Below, one piece after another: positions 22,858-34,261 of a DNA stretch of 64,000 nucleotides. Origin of the DNA: Monoplex corrugatus (taxonomy: Eukaryota; Mollusca; Gastropoda; Littorinimorpha; Ranellidae); assembly GCA_030674185.1 (NCBI GenBank), contig CM060315.1:92474756-92538755 (forward strand). Direction: 5' to 3'. Every line of letters begins with the position of its first letter. Position 1 is the first letter of the stretch. The notes beneath the pieces were generated by a model, which ran no database searches, was not told the DNA's origin, and worked only from the letters and a program-made list of their open reading frames with translations. Position numbers and translations under genes: made by a program.

Positions 22858-23665
22858 GCAATGACTGATGAAGATGTGACGGACATAATTATCATAAAGA
22901 TATTGGCTGGCCTTGAAATGTCTGATGAAGGTGTGACGGACATAATTATCATGAAGATATTGGCTGGCCTTGAAATGTCTGATGAAGGTGTGCCAGACAT
23001 AATTATCATAAAGATATTGGCTGGCCTTGAAATGTCTGATGAAGGTGTGACGGACATAATTATCATAAAGATATTGGCTGGCCTTGAAATGTCTGATGAA
23101 GGTGTGACGGACATAATTATCATGAAGATATTGGCTGGCCTTGAAATGTCTGATGAAGGTGTGCCAGACATAATTATCATAAAGATATTGGCTGGCCTTG
23201 AAATGTCTGATGAAGGTGTGACGGACATAATTATCATAAAGATATTGGCTGGCCTTGAAATGTCTGATGAAGGTGTGACGGACATAATTATCATGAAGAT
23301 ATTGGCTGGCCTTGAAATGTCTGATGAAGGTGTGCCAGACATAATTATCATAAAGATATTGGCTGGCCTTGAAATGTCTGATGAAGGTGTGACGGACATA
23401 ATTATCATAAAGATATCGGCTGGCCTTGAAATGTCTGATGAAGGTGTGACTGACATAATTATCATAAAGATATTGGCTGGCCTTGAAATGTCTGATGAAG
23501 GTGTGACGGACATAATTATCATAAAGATATTGGTTGGCCTTGAAATGTCTGATGAAGGTGTGACGGACATAATTATCATAAAGATATTGGCTGGCCTTGA
23601 AATGTCTGATGAAGGTGTGATGGACATAATTATCATAAAGATATTGGCTGGCCTTGAAATGTCTC
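22858..23665. repeat. 57 bp minisatellite, 14 units, with a three-unit higher-order pattern
   Basis: The unit contains GACATAATTATCATAAAGAT and TTGGCTGGCCTTGAAATGTC. Units 1-9 cycle through three variants: ACGGAC/ATAAAG, ACGGAC/ATGAAG and CCAGAC/ATAAAG. The result is 171 bp super-units; the last units lose the cycle. The length of 57 keeps several frames open on both strands; these are not genes. Confidence 0.95.
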
Positions 23666-23757
23666 GCTCTGTCAGAACTGAAGGCCAATGCTTTCTTCTC
23701 GTCCATTTTTTTTTGGAACGACTGTTCACATGAACCAGAAAAACAAAGAAGAGAACA

Positions 23758-23870
23758 GGGGGGGGGGGGGGGGGGGGGGGGTCAGAACGCGTATTCAATA
23801 CAACCAGACAAGACTTGTCTTGTCTTGTCTTGTCTTGTCTTGTCTTGTCTTGTTGTAGTGAATACGCGTT
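23758..23870. repeat. poly-G run and a hairpin around a CTTGT microsatellite
   Basis: A run of about 23 G's ends at 23781. Next come AGAACGCGTATTCA (23784), a run of (CTTGT)n (23815-23852) and the exact reverse complement TGAATACGCGTTCT (23859-23872). The two arms can pair around the microsatellite. Confidence 0.85.
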
Positions 23871-23872
23871 CT

Positions 23873-24100
23873 TGACTGTCTGGTTGCATTAAAAAAATAC
23901 GCATTCTGATTTTTTTTTGGAGTTTTTTTTCTGGTTCCTGTTTGCTTGAACGCGGGCAGTCACACTTAATTGAAAATGTTCATATGTTCTGCTCTTTTAG
24001 AGAAAAGGAACAGACCACGACCATTGTCAGATCTACGTCACTGTGTCCAACAGTGTGGTAACAGACTTAACGTCATTGTCACAACACTTGTGATCTTCTC
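23873..24100. other. unique sequence, nothing recognised
   Basis: A short unique stretch between the hairpin and the 95 bp repeats. Confidence 0.5.
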
Positions 24101-24480
24101 ACTCTCAGTTTTGAATGTGAAATGCTGATACAGCATTATAGACTGCTTCCCACTATTTACAGATTTTAAAGGGGCCTTATACTTCACTTCCATATACTCT
24201 CAGTTTTGAATGTGAAATGCTGATACAGCATTATAGACTGCTTCCCACTATTTTACAGATTTTAAAGGGGCCTTATACTTCACTTCCATATACTCTCAGT
24301 TTTGAATGTGAAATGCTGATACAGCATTATAGACTGCTTCCCACTATTTTACGATTTTAAAGGGGCCTTATACTTCACTTCCATATACTCTGTTTTGAAT
24401 GTGAATGCTGATACAGCATTATAGACTGCTTCCCACTATTTTACAGATTTTAAAGGGGCCTTATACTTCACTTCCATATT
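24101..24480. repeat. 95-96 bp tandem repeat, 4 units
   Basis: The units start ACTCTCAGTTTTGAATGTGA and contain GGGGCCTTATACTTCACTTC. They differ by only a few bases, so the duplication is recent. Confidence 0.95.
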
Positions 24481-24554
24481 CTATTTTACCTTCACTAGGG
24501 GCTTTGTTTAACATGGTGTCAGCACTGATGTGGCTCTGGTAGTCAGCTCTTTCA

Positions 24555-25075
24555 CTGTGGGGATGCTAGGAGCTCTTTCAGTATAAATAGTGTCCCCACC
24601 TTCTGGAAATTCTGTGCTAGAAATTTCCTCTTTTCTGTCACTTTCTTTGTTTCAGCCTTGTTCTTTTGCTTTTTCTTCCTATCATTTTCTGCCTTGCTGG
24701 TCCATTCACCTGTATGTGTTCGATGATAATTTGATAATTTGGTACATGCATCAAGTGCATTTTTGGCTCAGAGAAATTAGATATGTGGAAGCAATTTTGG
24801 ATAATAAAGACCCGTTTTATGTTTTGGTGTCCTTAGGTATATTTAATTTTCTATGCAGTTTTTGAAATACCTTGTGTGATAAATTGGACGAGGTGGTTAA
24901 CGCCAAGGGTATCTCCTTAGATTATGTGCGCGAATGCATTGATATGTGTATTTAATTTTCTTTTCCTTTTTTTTTCCTGTCGAAGCATTGTGTGTGTATT
25001 GAAACGTCATAGCCTTGATACGGCTGTAGACCGTCGGTTGGGCTTTAAACAAGAATACCGTAATAAACACAATAA
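24555..25075 (+). mobile_element. SINE-like dispersed element, copy 3
   Basis: It aligns along its full length with 15685-16222. Its 3' terminus is the most diverged of the set (GGTTGGGCTTTAAAC) and is followed by AATACCGTAATAAACAC. Confidence 0.8.
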
Positions 25076-25272
25076 GCTGTATTACCAGCAGAACACATGT
25101 CATGACAGCAATGGGGTCAGGACAGTGCAACACGTCTAGTCATAAAGGTAAGAAGATATGATCATGCAAGACCTTTATCCAAACAATCCCACTGGCCACA
25201 GCCACTATTGTAGTAGCCTACCTATCCAGTCTCACTACCATTATAACACTGCAAGCCTGGCATGTCGCCATT

Positions 25273-25785
25273 TTGATGGATCTTTACTGTGGTGTGTATA
25301 TGACAGTGGATGTGTATTGTGGTGTGTATATGACAGTGGATGTGTATTGTGGTGTGTATATGACAGTGGATGTGTACTGTGGTGTGTATATGACAGTGGA
25401 TGTGTATTGTGGTGTGTATATGACAGTGGATGTGTATTGTGGTGTGTATATGACAGTGGATGTGTATTGTGGTGTGTATATGACAGTGGATGTGTATTGT
25501 GGTGTGTATATGACAGTGGATGTGTATTGTGGTGTGTATATGACAGTGGATGTGTATTGTGGTGTGTATGTGACAGTGGATGTGTATTGTGGTGTGTATA
25601 TGACAGTGGATGTGTATTGTGGTGTGTATATGACAGTGGATGTGTATTGTGGTGTGTATATGACAGTGGATGTGTATTGTGGTGTGTATATGACAGTGGA
25701 TGTGTATTGTGGTGTGTATATGACAGTGGATGTGTATTGTGGTGTGTATATGACAGTGGATGTGTATTGTGGTGTGTATGGCTCA
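25273..25785. repeat. 30 bp minisatellite, first array (17 units)
   Basis: Near-identical units contain TGTGGTGTGTATATGACAGT followed by GGATGTGTAT. The same unit forms a second array at 26938-27730. Confidence 0.97.
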
Positions 25786-25805
25786 AACCAAGCACCTGTG
25801 TATAC

Positions 25806-25915
25806 TGAATTTTCTTTTTTTTTCCCCCTGAAGTATTGTGTATGTTTTGAAACGGTTATAGCCCTGATATGGCTCTACGCAGTCGGCTGGGCTTTAAACA
25901 ACAATAACAATGCAC
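25806..25915 (+). mobile_element. SINE-like element, 3' fragment (copy 4)
   Basis: Only the T-rich stretch and the conserved 60 nt terminus (CTACGCAGTCGGCTGGGCTT) are present, with an AACAATAAC tail. Confidence 0.75.
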
Positions 25916-26059
25916 ACTGCAATCGTCAATACGAAAGGTTCTGATAGTGCCAAAAAGCAGTCTCATGTCAGCATGTACGCCTGCTTTCAGTGTCATTAGG
26001 CCATCTGTTCGGGACTTACCGTCTGTTGATGTGAGGATCTGCCCATCCCTTTGTGCTAA

Positions 26060-26275
26060 AATCAGGTGTGTGTTTTTGTAATTCCCTGTGTGATGAATTG
26101 GACAGACTGGTCAACGCCAGGGGCATCTCCTTATGTTATGTACGCTATGTGTACTTAATTCTTTTCCTTTTTTCCCCTGTTGAAATATTGTATAGGTTTT
26201 GAAACGGTTATAGCACTGATATGGCTCTACGCAATCGGCTGTGCTTTAAACTAAAATAACAATAACAATATGAAT
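26060..26275 (+). mobile_element. SINE-like element, 5'-truncated (copy 5)
   Basis: It shares AATTGGACAG, GCCAGGGGCATCTCCTTA and the conserved terminus with the other copies, and ends AATAACAATAACAATA. Confidence 0.8.
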
Positions 26276-26394
26276 AACCCAGGCTTTTCATTGTTGATAT
26301 TATGATTGTTACTCCACTAATATATACTTCCGCTTCTGTCGATCACGTGACATCGTGTATTCATTCGTATATATATGTGTACGTTTATGACCAT

Positions 26395-26930
26395 AGGTAT
26401 GTGTGTGTGTGTTTGGTTAGACACTGTTAGTGTGGATAGGTATGTGTGTGTGTTTGGTTAGACACTGTTAGTGTGGATAGGTATGTGTGTGTGTGTTTGG
26501 TTAGACACTGTTAGTGTGGATAGGTATGTGTGTGTGTTTGGTTAGACACTGTTAGTGTGGATAGGTATGTGTGTGTTTTGGTTAGACACTGTTAGTGTGG
26601 ATAGGTATGTGTGTGTTTTGGTTAGACACTGTTAGTGTGGATAGGTATGTGTGTGTGTTTGGTTAGACACTGTTAGTGTGGATAGGTATGTGTGTGTGTT
26701 TGGTTAGACACTGTTAGTGTGGATAGGTATGTGTGTGTGTGTTTGGTTAGACACTGTTAGTGTGGATAGGTATGTGTGTGTGTTTGGTTAGACACTGTTA
26801 GTGTGGATAGGTATGTGTGTGTTTTGGTTAGACACTGTTAGTGTGGATAGGTATGTGTGTGTTTTGGTTAGACACTGTTAGTGTGGATAGGTATGTGTGT
26901 GTGTTTGGTTAGACACTGTTAGTGTGGATT
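26395..26930. repeat. 40-43 bp minisatellite, about 13 units
   Basis: Each unit is TTTGGTTAGACACTGTTAGT plus GTGGATAGG and a GT run of variable length. It directly adjoins the second 30 bp array. Confidence 0.95.
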
Positions 26931-26937
26931 TTCATCT

Positions 26938-27730
26938 GATCATGACAGTGAATGTGTATTGTGGTGTGTATATGACAGTGGATGTGTACTGTGGTGTGTA
27001 TATGACAGTGAATGTGTATTGTGGTGTGTATATGACAGTGGATGTGTATTGTGGTGTGTATATGACAGTGGATGTGTATTGTGGTGTGTATATGACAGTG
27101 GATGTGTACTGTGGTGTGTATATGACAGTGGATGTGTATTGTGGTGTGTATATGACAGTGGATGTGTACTGTGGTGTGTATATGACAGTGGATGTGTATT
27201 GTGGTGTGTATGTGACAGTGGATGTGTACTGTGGTGTGTATATGATAGTGGATGTGTACTGTGGTGTGTATATGACAGTGGATGTGTACTGTGGTGTGTA
27301 TATGACAGTGGATGTGTACTGTGGTGTGTATGTGACAGTGGATGTGTACTGTGGTGTGTATATGAGAGTGGATGTGTATTGTGGTGTGTATATGACAGTG
27401 GATGTGTACTGTGGTGTGTATATGACAGTGGATGTGTATTGTGGTGTGTATATGACAGTGGATGTGTATTGTGGTGTGTATGTGACAGTGGATGTGTATT
27501 GTGGTGTGTATATGACAGTGGATGTGTATTGTGGTGTGTATATGACAGTGGATGTGTATTGTGGTGTGTATATATGACAGTGGATGTGTATTGTGGTGTG
27601 TATATGACAGTGGATGTGTATTGTGGTGTGTATATGACAGTGGATGTGTACTGTGGTGTGTATATGAGAGTGGATGTGTATTGTGGTGTGTATATGAGAG
27701 TGGATGTGTATTGTGGTGTGTGTATGTGTG
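26938..27730. repeat. 30 bp minisatellite, second array (about 26 units)
   Basis: Same unit as at 25273-25785, with more variants (GTACTG/GTATTG, ATGAGAG, ATGTGAC) and one two-base insertion at about 27572. Confidence 0.97.
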
Positions 27731-28224
27731 TGATATCAGAGCTTCTGTACAATACTGTGTGTCCGGTAAACGTGTACTGTGCAGTAAATCCAAATGTGTT
27801 TGGAGAATTGTGCAATAGAAGAATGATTTCCTCTTCTTGTTATTGTTATTATTATTATTATCATTATCATTAACACGGTTTCTGTTCTCACTCAAACAAT
27901 GCACACAACAATGGTGATTACAAACATAAAACCCTTGAACCATGACCTCAACTTAAGGTCTTTTCACACCTCAGCAGCCAAGAGTGTGCTCTGTACATTG
28001 CAATCAGTTAAAGTGGTGGTACATTGTACAAACCGCAGCATACTCCGATACCATATATCGTTGTAAGGTTCTATATCACTTGAAAAACATCATTTTGAAC
28101 AATTACTACTCAAGGATAGCAGCATGAGGTCCCACTGGGTCTGTCTCACAGCAAGTCCTTGCTGTTCTACACAGGTACGGGCGTGTAAACTTGTGAGCAA
28201 AACGCATTAAACTAAAACAAGAGT
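27731..28224. other. unique sequence, no gene seen
   Basis: A short (TTA)n/(TCA)n run lies at 27838-27870. Nothing else is recognisable. Confidence 0.6.
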
Positions 28225-29215
28225 ATTGTGTTTGCTGTTTGTTCGAGAAGGGGTTTGTCACACTCAGACAATTCCATATGCGCTCCACCCAAATCTGCCA
28301 GCAATTATCTCATAGGCTCCCTGAGCCTGCGCAAAACCCTGTGCGCCGGGTGGTGGGTGGGTGGGTGGATGGGGGAAAGGAGGGACCTATCAAACACCAA
28401 GCTGACACCACCACAATGATGGAAACATTAAGAATGGACAGCTGACAGGCCAGTGGACCTATCAAACAGTAAGCTGACACCAGCAGAATGATGGAAACAT
28501 TAAGATGGACAGCCGACAGGCCAGTGGACCTATCAAACACCAAGCTGACACCACCAGAATGATGGAAACATTAACATGGACAGCCGACAGGCCAGTGGAC
28601 CTATCAAACAGTAAGCTGCCACCACCAGAATGATGGAAATATTAAGATGGGCAGCCAACAGGCCAGTGGACCTATCAAACACCAAGCTGACACCAGCAGG
28701 ATGATGGAAACATTAACATGGACAGCCGACAGGCCAGTGGACCTATCAAACAGTAAGCTGATACCACCAGAATGATGGAAACATTAAGATGGACAGCCGA
28801 CAGGCCAGTGGACCTATCAAACACCAAGCTGACACCACCAGAATGATGGAAACATTAACATGGACAGCCGACAGGCCAGTGGACCTATCAAACAGTAAGC
28901 TGCCACCACCAGAATGATGGAAACATTAAGATGGGCAGCCAACAGGCCAGTGGACCTATCAAACACCAAGCTGACACCAGCAGAATGATGGAAACATTAA
29001 CATGGACAGCCGACAGGCCAGTGGACCTATCAAACAGTAAGCTGATACCACCAGAATGATGGAAACATTAAGACGGACAGCCAACAGGCCAGTGGACCTA
29101 TCAAACAGTAAGCTGATACCACCAGAATGATGGAAACATTAAGGTGGACAGCCGACAGGCCAGGTTTTAATGTTGCTGGCTGGAATTGGACCCCAAAAAA
29201 TAAGATCTTAAATCC
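28225..29215 (+). mobile_element. core-repeat element copy C (about 11 units)
   Basis: A complete 5' block (TTTGTTCGAGAAGG, CAATTCCATATGCGCTCC, CCTGCGCAAAACCCTGTGCG) is followed by a G-rich linker (28350-28382). About eleven 70 bp units and a 3' block with GGAATTGGACC (29180) follow. It is the best-preserved copy. Variants alternate (AACACCAAGC and AACAGTAAGC), implying duplication in pairs. Confidence 0.8.
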
Positions 29216-29404
29216 ACGGGTTCTATTAAAACAACAACAACAACAACAAAATAAACGAAAGCGCCCGAGTAAACAAAAGTAGAGACAAAAAGGAAAAGGT
29301 AGATGTACTCTGCAAACAATGGTGCGCAGTTTTGACTCGTACAAGTGGACCGTTTGGCCAGATCACTGAATACAAAGACCGTATCATCAAGGCCGCCCAA
29401 AACA

Positions 29405-29968
29405 CTTCTTGCCACGGGTGTTGTACACATATTGCCACGGGCGTTGTACACATATTGCCACACGTTGTACACATATTGCCACGGGCGTTGTACACATATT
29501 GCCACGGGTGTTGTACACATATTGCCACGGGTGTTGTACACATATTGCCACACGTTGTATACATATTGCCACACGTTGTATACATATTGCCACACGTTGT
29601 ATACATATTGCCATGGGCGTTGTACACATATTGCCACACGTTGTATACATATTGCCACACGTTGTATACATATTACCACGGGCGTTGTATACATATTGCC
29701 ACACGTTGTATACATATTACCACACGTTGTATACATATTGCCACACGTTGTATACATATTACCACACGTTGTATACATATTGCCACACGTTGTATACATA
29801 TTGCCACACGTTGTATACATATTGCCACACGTTGTATACATATTGCCACACGTTGTATACATATTGCCACACGTTGTATACATATTACCACACGTTGTAT
29901 ACATATTACCACACGTTGTATACATATTACCACACGTTGTATACATATTACCACACGTTGTATACATA
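29405..29968. repeat. 21 bp minisatellite, about 26 units
   Basis: The unit is ATTGCCACACGTTGTATACAT with ACCACA and ACGGGCG variants. The left third holds the more varied units; the right end is homogeneous. Frames stay open in all directions because 21 is divisible by three. Confidence 0.97.
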
Positions 29969-30054
29969 ATCACCCCTATGAACGCTGGTGCTAGTCTGGG
30001 TCCACGAAGTGTTGCCTGCCAGTACTCTTCAACGTTGTTCACAACAAATATTCT

Positions 30055-31880
30055 TGTCAAGATCGTTTGCAGATGATGCTCAGCTAATAAATCATGGAGA
30101 CAGACATTTCTTGAAAGATCTACCTCCCTCGTCCTAAACTTTGGAAGTGTTTCATGACTTTTTGTAAACGTTGAGAAAACAAGCAATTTGGTTACGAAAT
30201 AAAAAGGGTTCTAAATTAGATATGCAACATCTTAAAATAAACTGGAATCCCCAGACATTTAAAATACTGGGTGTGTGGTTTACAAATAATGTAAGAAGGT
30301 GTGAGAAATTAAATCATGGTTAAAGTTATTAGAAGTCAGGGCCCTGTTGAAGATTTGGGTGAAAAGTGGTATAACTCCACTAAGAAGAATTGCAGTATTA
30401 AAAACTGTAATTTTATCTAAACTTATTCACCTCCGGATTTTGCTCCCAGATCCTCCTGATGAGTTCATGAATAATCTTCAGAAAATGTGTTTTTCTTTTG
30501 CTTGCAATGGTAAACAGGACAAAATCAGTAGAAAGACATATAAAACATATAAAATGGACGATTAAACATACCTGATATTAAGAAACATGCTGAGGCCTTA
30601 ATTTATCATGGCTGAGAAAACTGAAAACCACAAACCATGAATGGAAAAATATTGGTAGTGAAATGTACAACTTTTTAACTGATACAGAAAAACATGGCTT
30701 TAATCATGCGTTACAGGTATGTCATGACAACTTATTTTGGAAACACACTTTTATGGCATACATCGATTTCTGTAGAAATGTAAAACTAATCACTCCAAGA
30801 GATTTAGTCTCAGAACTGATTCTTTATAACGAAATAAAAAAATCGATTGGAAGTTGGTTTGAGAAGGGAGTTAACTGTGGTGCACATCTTTTAAATGTTA
30901 ACAGATCATTTGTGACACTTGACGAATTCAATACAAAAATGCAGTCTAAACGTTAAATTTCTCGTCTATAATGGCTGCAGAGTGACGGTAAAGAAATACG
31001 AGAAACAAGAATGAATTTACTAAATGGACGTGCAAACGACCTTCCTGTGGCACTGACAGAAATGTACTCCAGACCTAAAGGAACATGGCTCTACTATGAT
31101 ATTTTAACAAAACTTGATGCACTTCCAAATTCATGCTCAAAATGAATAGAGTAATTGAGAATAAACGTTGCGTGGGAAAATGTATTTTTGAAAATTCATG
31201 AAATACAAGAAATTAGATTAAAATGGTTTCAAATACGTATTGTGCACAGAATTTTACTCTAGGAATTATGTCATTTTTAAAAAAAAAGGAACTCGCTGAT
31301 AACTTTGTCTGTGACTTCTGTTTGACTACAAAGACTGTATTGAGCATATATTTTGCAAATACAAGCATGAGAAAAGAATTTGGGAAATGATTGAAGAACT
31401 GTTGAAGTCAGAGTGTGTGTCAGCCGTGCAAAGATCAGGTTACCGGTAATTCAAAACGTAATTTTATTTGGTGCTGATCAAAACACATGATCAGATTCAA
31501 CATTTCATTTAATAATCCTCTGGGAAAAGTATACATTTGCAAACTCGATAAAACTTTCCCGAATATAGCTTCTTTCATAAGATATCTTATCACAAACTAT
31601 CACATAGAACATAATGCAAAACTGACGTGGCACCTGCACCCTTTCAGAGACAAATGGCTGCCATATCTATCACTTGTTACCGGTAATCATTTATTTATTT
31701 ACAAATATGATGTGAATGTTTGTAAATGTTTTTCCCGTAAACCTTTCTTGTTTTACTTTACGCTTTGGTATGACGATATTTCATGCACACATGTACATGT
31801 AGATCTGAATGTGATGTGGATAAGATGCTTTACAAATGTGTTCAATTTGAGATCTTTTATGCTTTGCTAACAGGGTTTGT
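30055..31880 (+). pseudogene. decayed LINE reverse transcriptase, C-terminal half
   Basis: Pieces in changing frames match the last third of an L1/Tx1-like LINE protein. They are the catalytic FADD box (about 30065), KILGVWFTN (30270), a segment LKTVILSKLIHLRILLPDPP then LQKMCFSF (30400-30500), the FWKHTFMAYIDFC segment (30735) and a C-terminal part with LTWHLHPFRDKWLPYL (31625-31675). Upstream RT motifs and any endonuclease are absent, so the copy is 5' truncated, with its start close to the 21 bp array. Many stops and shifts show age. It is not expected to make protein. Confidence 0.7.
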
Positions 31881-31949
31881 CTTTGTTTTCTGTTACAAAA
31901 AAGAGATTATAAATAAGTTAAAAACAACAACAACAACAAATGATTGTCA

Positions 31950-32460
31950 AGGTCACTGGGACAGTTCCATGTGTGCACCACCCAATCTGCTGTCCATTAC
32001 CTGCCAGGCTTCTTCATCTTGCACAGAACCCTATGCGCCGGCAAGATCTATGAAACAGTAAGCTGACACCACCTGAATGATGGAAACATTAACATGGACA
32101 GCCAACAGGCCTATGAAACAGTAAGCTGACATCACCAGAATGATGGAAACATTAAAATGGACAGCCAACAGACCTATGAAACAGTAAGCTGACATCACCA
32201 GAATGATGGAAACATTAAAATGGACAGCCAACAGGCCTATGAAACAGTAAGCTGACATCACCAGAATGATGGAAACATCAAAATGGACAGCCAACAGGCC
32301 TATGAAACAGTAAGCTGACACCACCTGAATGATGGAAACATTAAAATGGACAGCCAACAGGCCTATGAAACAGTAAGCTGACACCACCTGAATGATGGAA
32401 ACATTAAAATGTTGGAGGCCAGGAGTCAACTCGAGCCATCAGACATTGAGTCCACAAGCT
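31950..32460 (+). mobile_element. core-repeat element copy D (6 short units)
   Basis: A 5' block (CAGTTCCATGTGTGCACCAC, CCTATGCGCCGGCAAGATC) precedes six 62 bp units. These lack the CAGTGGA part of the 71 bp unit but are otherwise the same. A diverged 3' block (GAGTCAACTCGAG) follows. Confidence 0.75.
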
Positions 32461-32489
32461 GGCTAACGGGCAAAAAGCGTGGTTACCAC

Positions 32490-33520
32490 TCTACTGGTGT
32501 GATGTGTAGGTCACTATAGTGATGTGTAGGTCACTGTAGTGATGTGTAGGTCACTGTAGTGATGTGTAGGTCACTGTAGTGATGTGTAGGTCACTGTAGT
32601 GATGTGTAGGTCACTATAGTGATGTGTAGGTCACTGTAGTGATGTGTAGGTCACTGTAGTGATGTGTTGGTCACCATAGTGATGTGTAGGTCACTGTAGT
32701 GATGTGTAGGTCACTATAGTGATGTGTTGGTCACTATAGATGTGTAGGTCACTGTAATGATGTGTAGGTCACTGTAGTGATGTGTAGGTTACTGTAGTGA
32801 TGTGTAGGTCACTGTAATGATGTGTAGGTCACCATAGTGATGTGTAGGTCATTGTAGTGATGTGTAGGTCACTGTAGTGATGTGTTGGTCACTGTAGTGA
32901 TGTGTAGGTCACTATAGTGATGTGTTGGTTACTATAGTGATGTGTCTGTCACCAGGGTAACGTTACTTCTACTGTTCTAGTCATCACCGCAGTGATGTGT
33001 TGGTGACCATGGTAACGTGTTATTTCCAGTCATTACCATGGTTACTATAGTGATGTGTCTGTCACCAGGGTAACGTTACTTCTACTGTTCTAGTCATCAC
33101 CGCGGTGATGTGTTGGTGACCATGGTAACGTGTTATTTCCAGTCATCTCTGTGGTGATAAGTTGATCACTGTGTTCATGCATTTAGTCGTTAAGGTGAGG
33201 TGTTAGTCACTGTGGTGATGTGGTACTCCCAATCATCACTTTTGTGACGTGACAGTGACTGCGGTGATGTGTTAGTTACTGTGTGATGTGTTGGTTACCA
33301 TGGTGACGTGTTTGGTAAAAATGTGACGTGTTGTTTACCACGGCAATGTGTTCGTTACTACGGTGATGTGTTGGTTACTGTGACGTGTGTTGGTTACTAT
33401 GGTGATGTGTTAGGGAACAGTTCTGATGTGTCGGTTATTATGGTCATATGCAAGTTCACTTTGGTGATATGTAGGGAACAGTTGTGATGTGTGGGTTACT
33501 GCGCGATATGTTGGTGAGCT
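32490..33520. repeat. 20 bp minisatellite decaying rightward
   Basis: Units of GTGATGTGTAGGTCACTGTA are regular to about 32950. They then become GTGATGTGTTGGT / CACCATGGTAAC variants, including a 90 bp duplication (32935-33045 and 33048-33145), fading out near 33520. Confidence 0.95.
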
Positions 33521-33589
33521 GTGGTCAGTTGACACAGTGATTATACTGACGTTAGTACACACGTCTTGTGGATCCCGTCCCACGGATGG

Positions 33590-34245
33590 AAGGAGTGGTG
33601 TCTGGAGTTCAATCCCAGCCCGTGACATTAAACACTGTCCTGCTGACTGCTAACTGCCCATTATAATGCTCCAATCATTCTGGTGGTTGTCCCCCAAGTG
33701 GGATCTTTCGTGGGTCCTGTTCCACCATCATATACCACCCCCTCTCCCACATCCCACCCACTTGCCCTTTGAAGACCTTGCCAGCACGTTGAGTTTTGCC
33801 AAGGATGAACCCTTTGACTCCCGCACCCTGTCCACCAGCATCCTGCATTGTCGACCATGCTAACAAAACAAAAACTTAACCTTTGATTCTTTAACCCTGT
33901 CCACCAGCATCCTGCATTGTCGACCATGCTAGCAAAACAAAAACTTAACCCTTTGACTCCCGCACCTGTCCACCAGCTTCCTGCATTGTCGACCATGCTA
34001 ACAAAACAAAAACTTAACCCTTTGATTCTTTAACCCCGTAAACCAGCTTCTGCAGGAAGCTGGTGGGTAGGGTGAGAAAATAAAAGGGCTTAAGTCTTTT
34101 GCAGTAGGTGGGGGATAGGTGCAGGAGTTAAAGGGTTAAGGAATATGCCAGATGATTGCTGGCAGATCTTGACGGAGCTGATATGGAATTGTCCGGGTGC
34201 AATGAATCGCTCTTGAACAGATTGTCATCCAGACTCCGCACTCCC
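33590..34245 (-). mobile_element. core-repeat element copy E (single unit), interrupted by a palindromic element
   Basis: The end block GGAGTTCAATCCCAGCCC (33603) is followed by one diverged core unit (33635-33705), then GAAGACCTTGCC (33771). The other end block (ATTGCTGGCAGATCTT, GGAATTGTCCGGGTGCAAT, CTCTTGAACAG) lies at 34150-34225. A palindromic array (33800-34135) sits inside it and is therefore younger. Confidence 0.7.
33800..34135. mobile_element. palindromic TTAA element, copy 1 (three left units, hub, one right unit)
   Basis: Left units read CCCTTTGACTCC, CACCAGCATCCTGCATTGTC and AAAACTTAA. The palindromic hub (34040-34070) is centred on CTGCAG. A right-arm unit ends GGGTTAAG at 34140. 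It is nested in core-repeat element copy E. Confidence 0.75.
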
Positions 34246-34261
34246 TAAGTCTGCAAATTGT

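Noticed and set aside
22858..23400. 171 bp super-unit resembling the length of primate alpha satellite
   Set aside because: Length coincidence only; the sequence is unrelated and the array is short.
22843..23798. Frames of about 290-330 codons on both strands
   Set aside because: All come from the 57 bp minisatellite, whose length is divisible by three and whose unit lacks stops.
25158..27943. Repetitive 184-344 codon frames (VYDSGCVLWC, THHNTHPLSY and similar)
   Set aside because: Products of the 30 bp minisatellite; frames are open in several phases at once.
29167..30186. 339-codon minus frame with repeated NMYTTCG
   Set aside because: A translation of the 21 bp array joined to flanking DNA.
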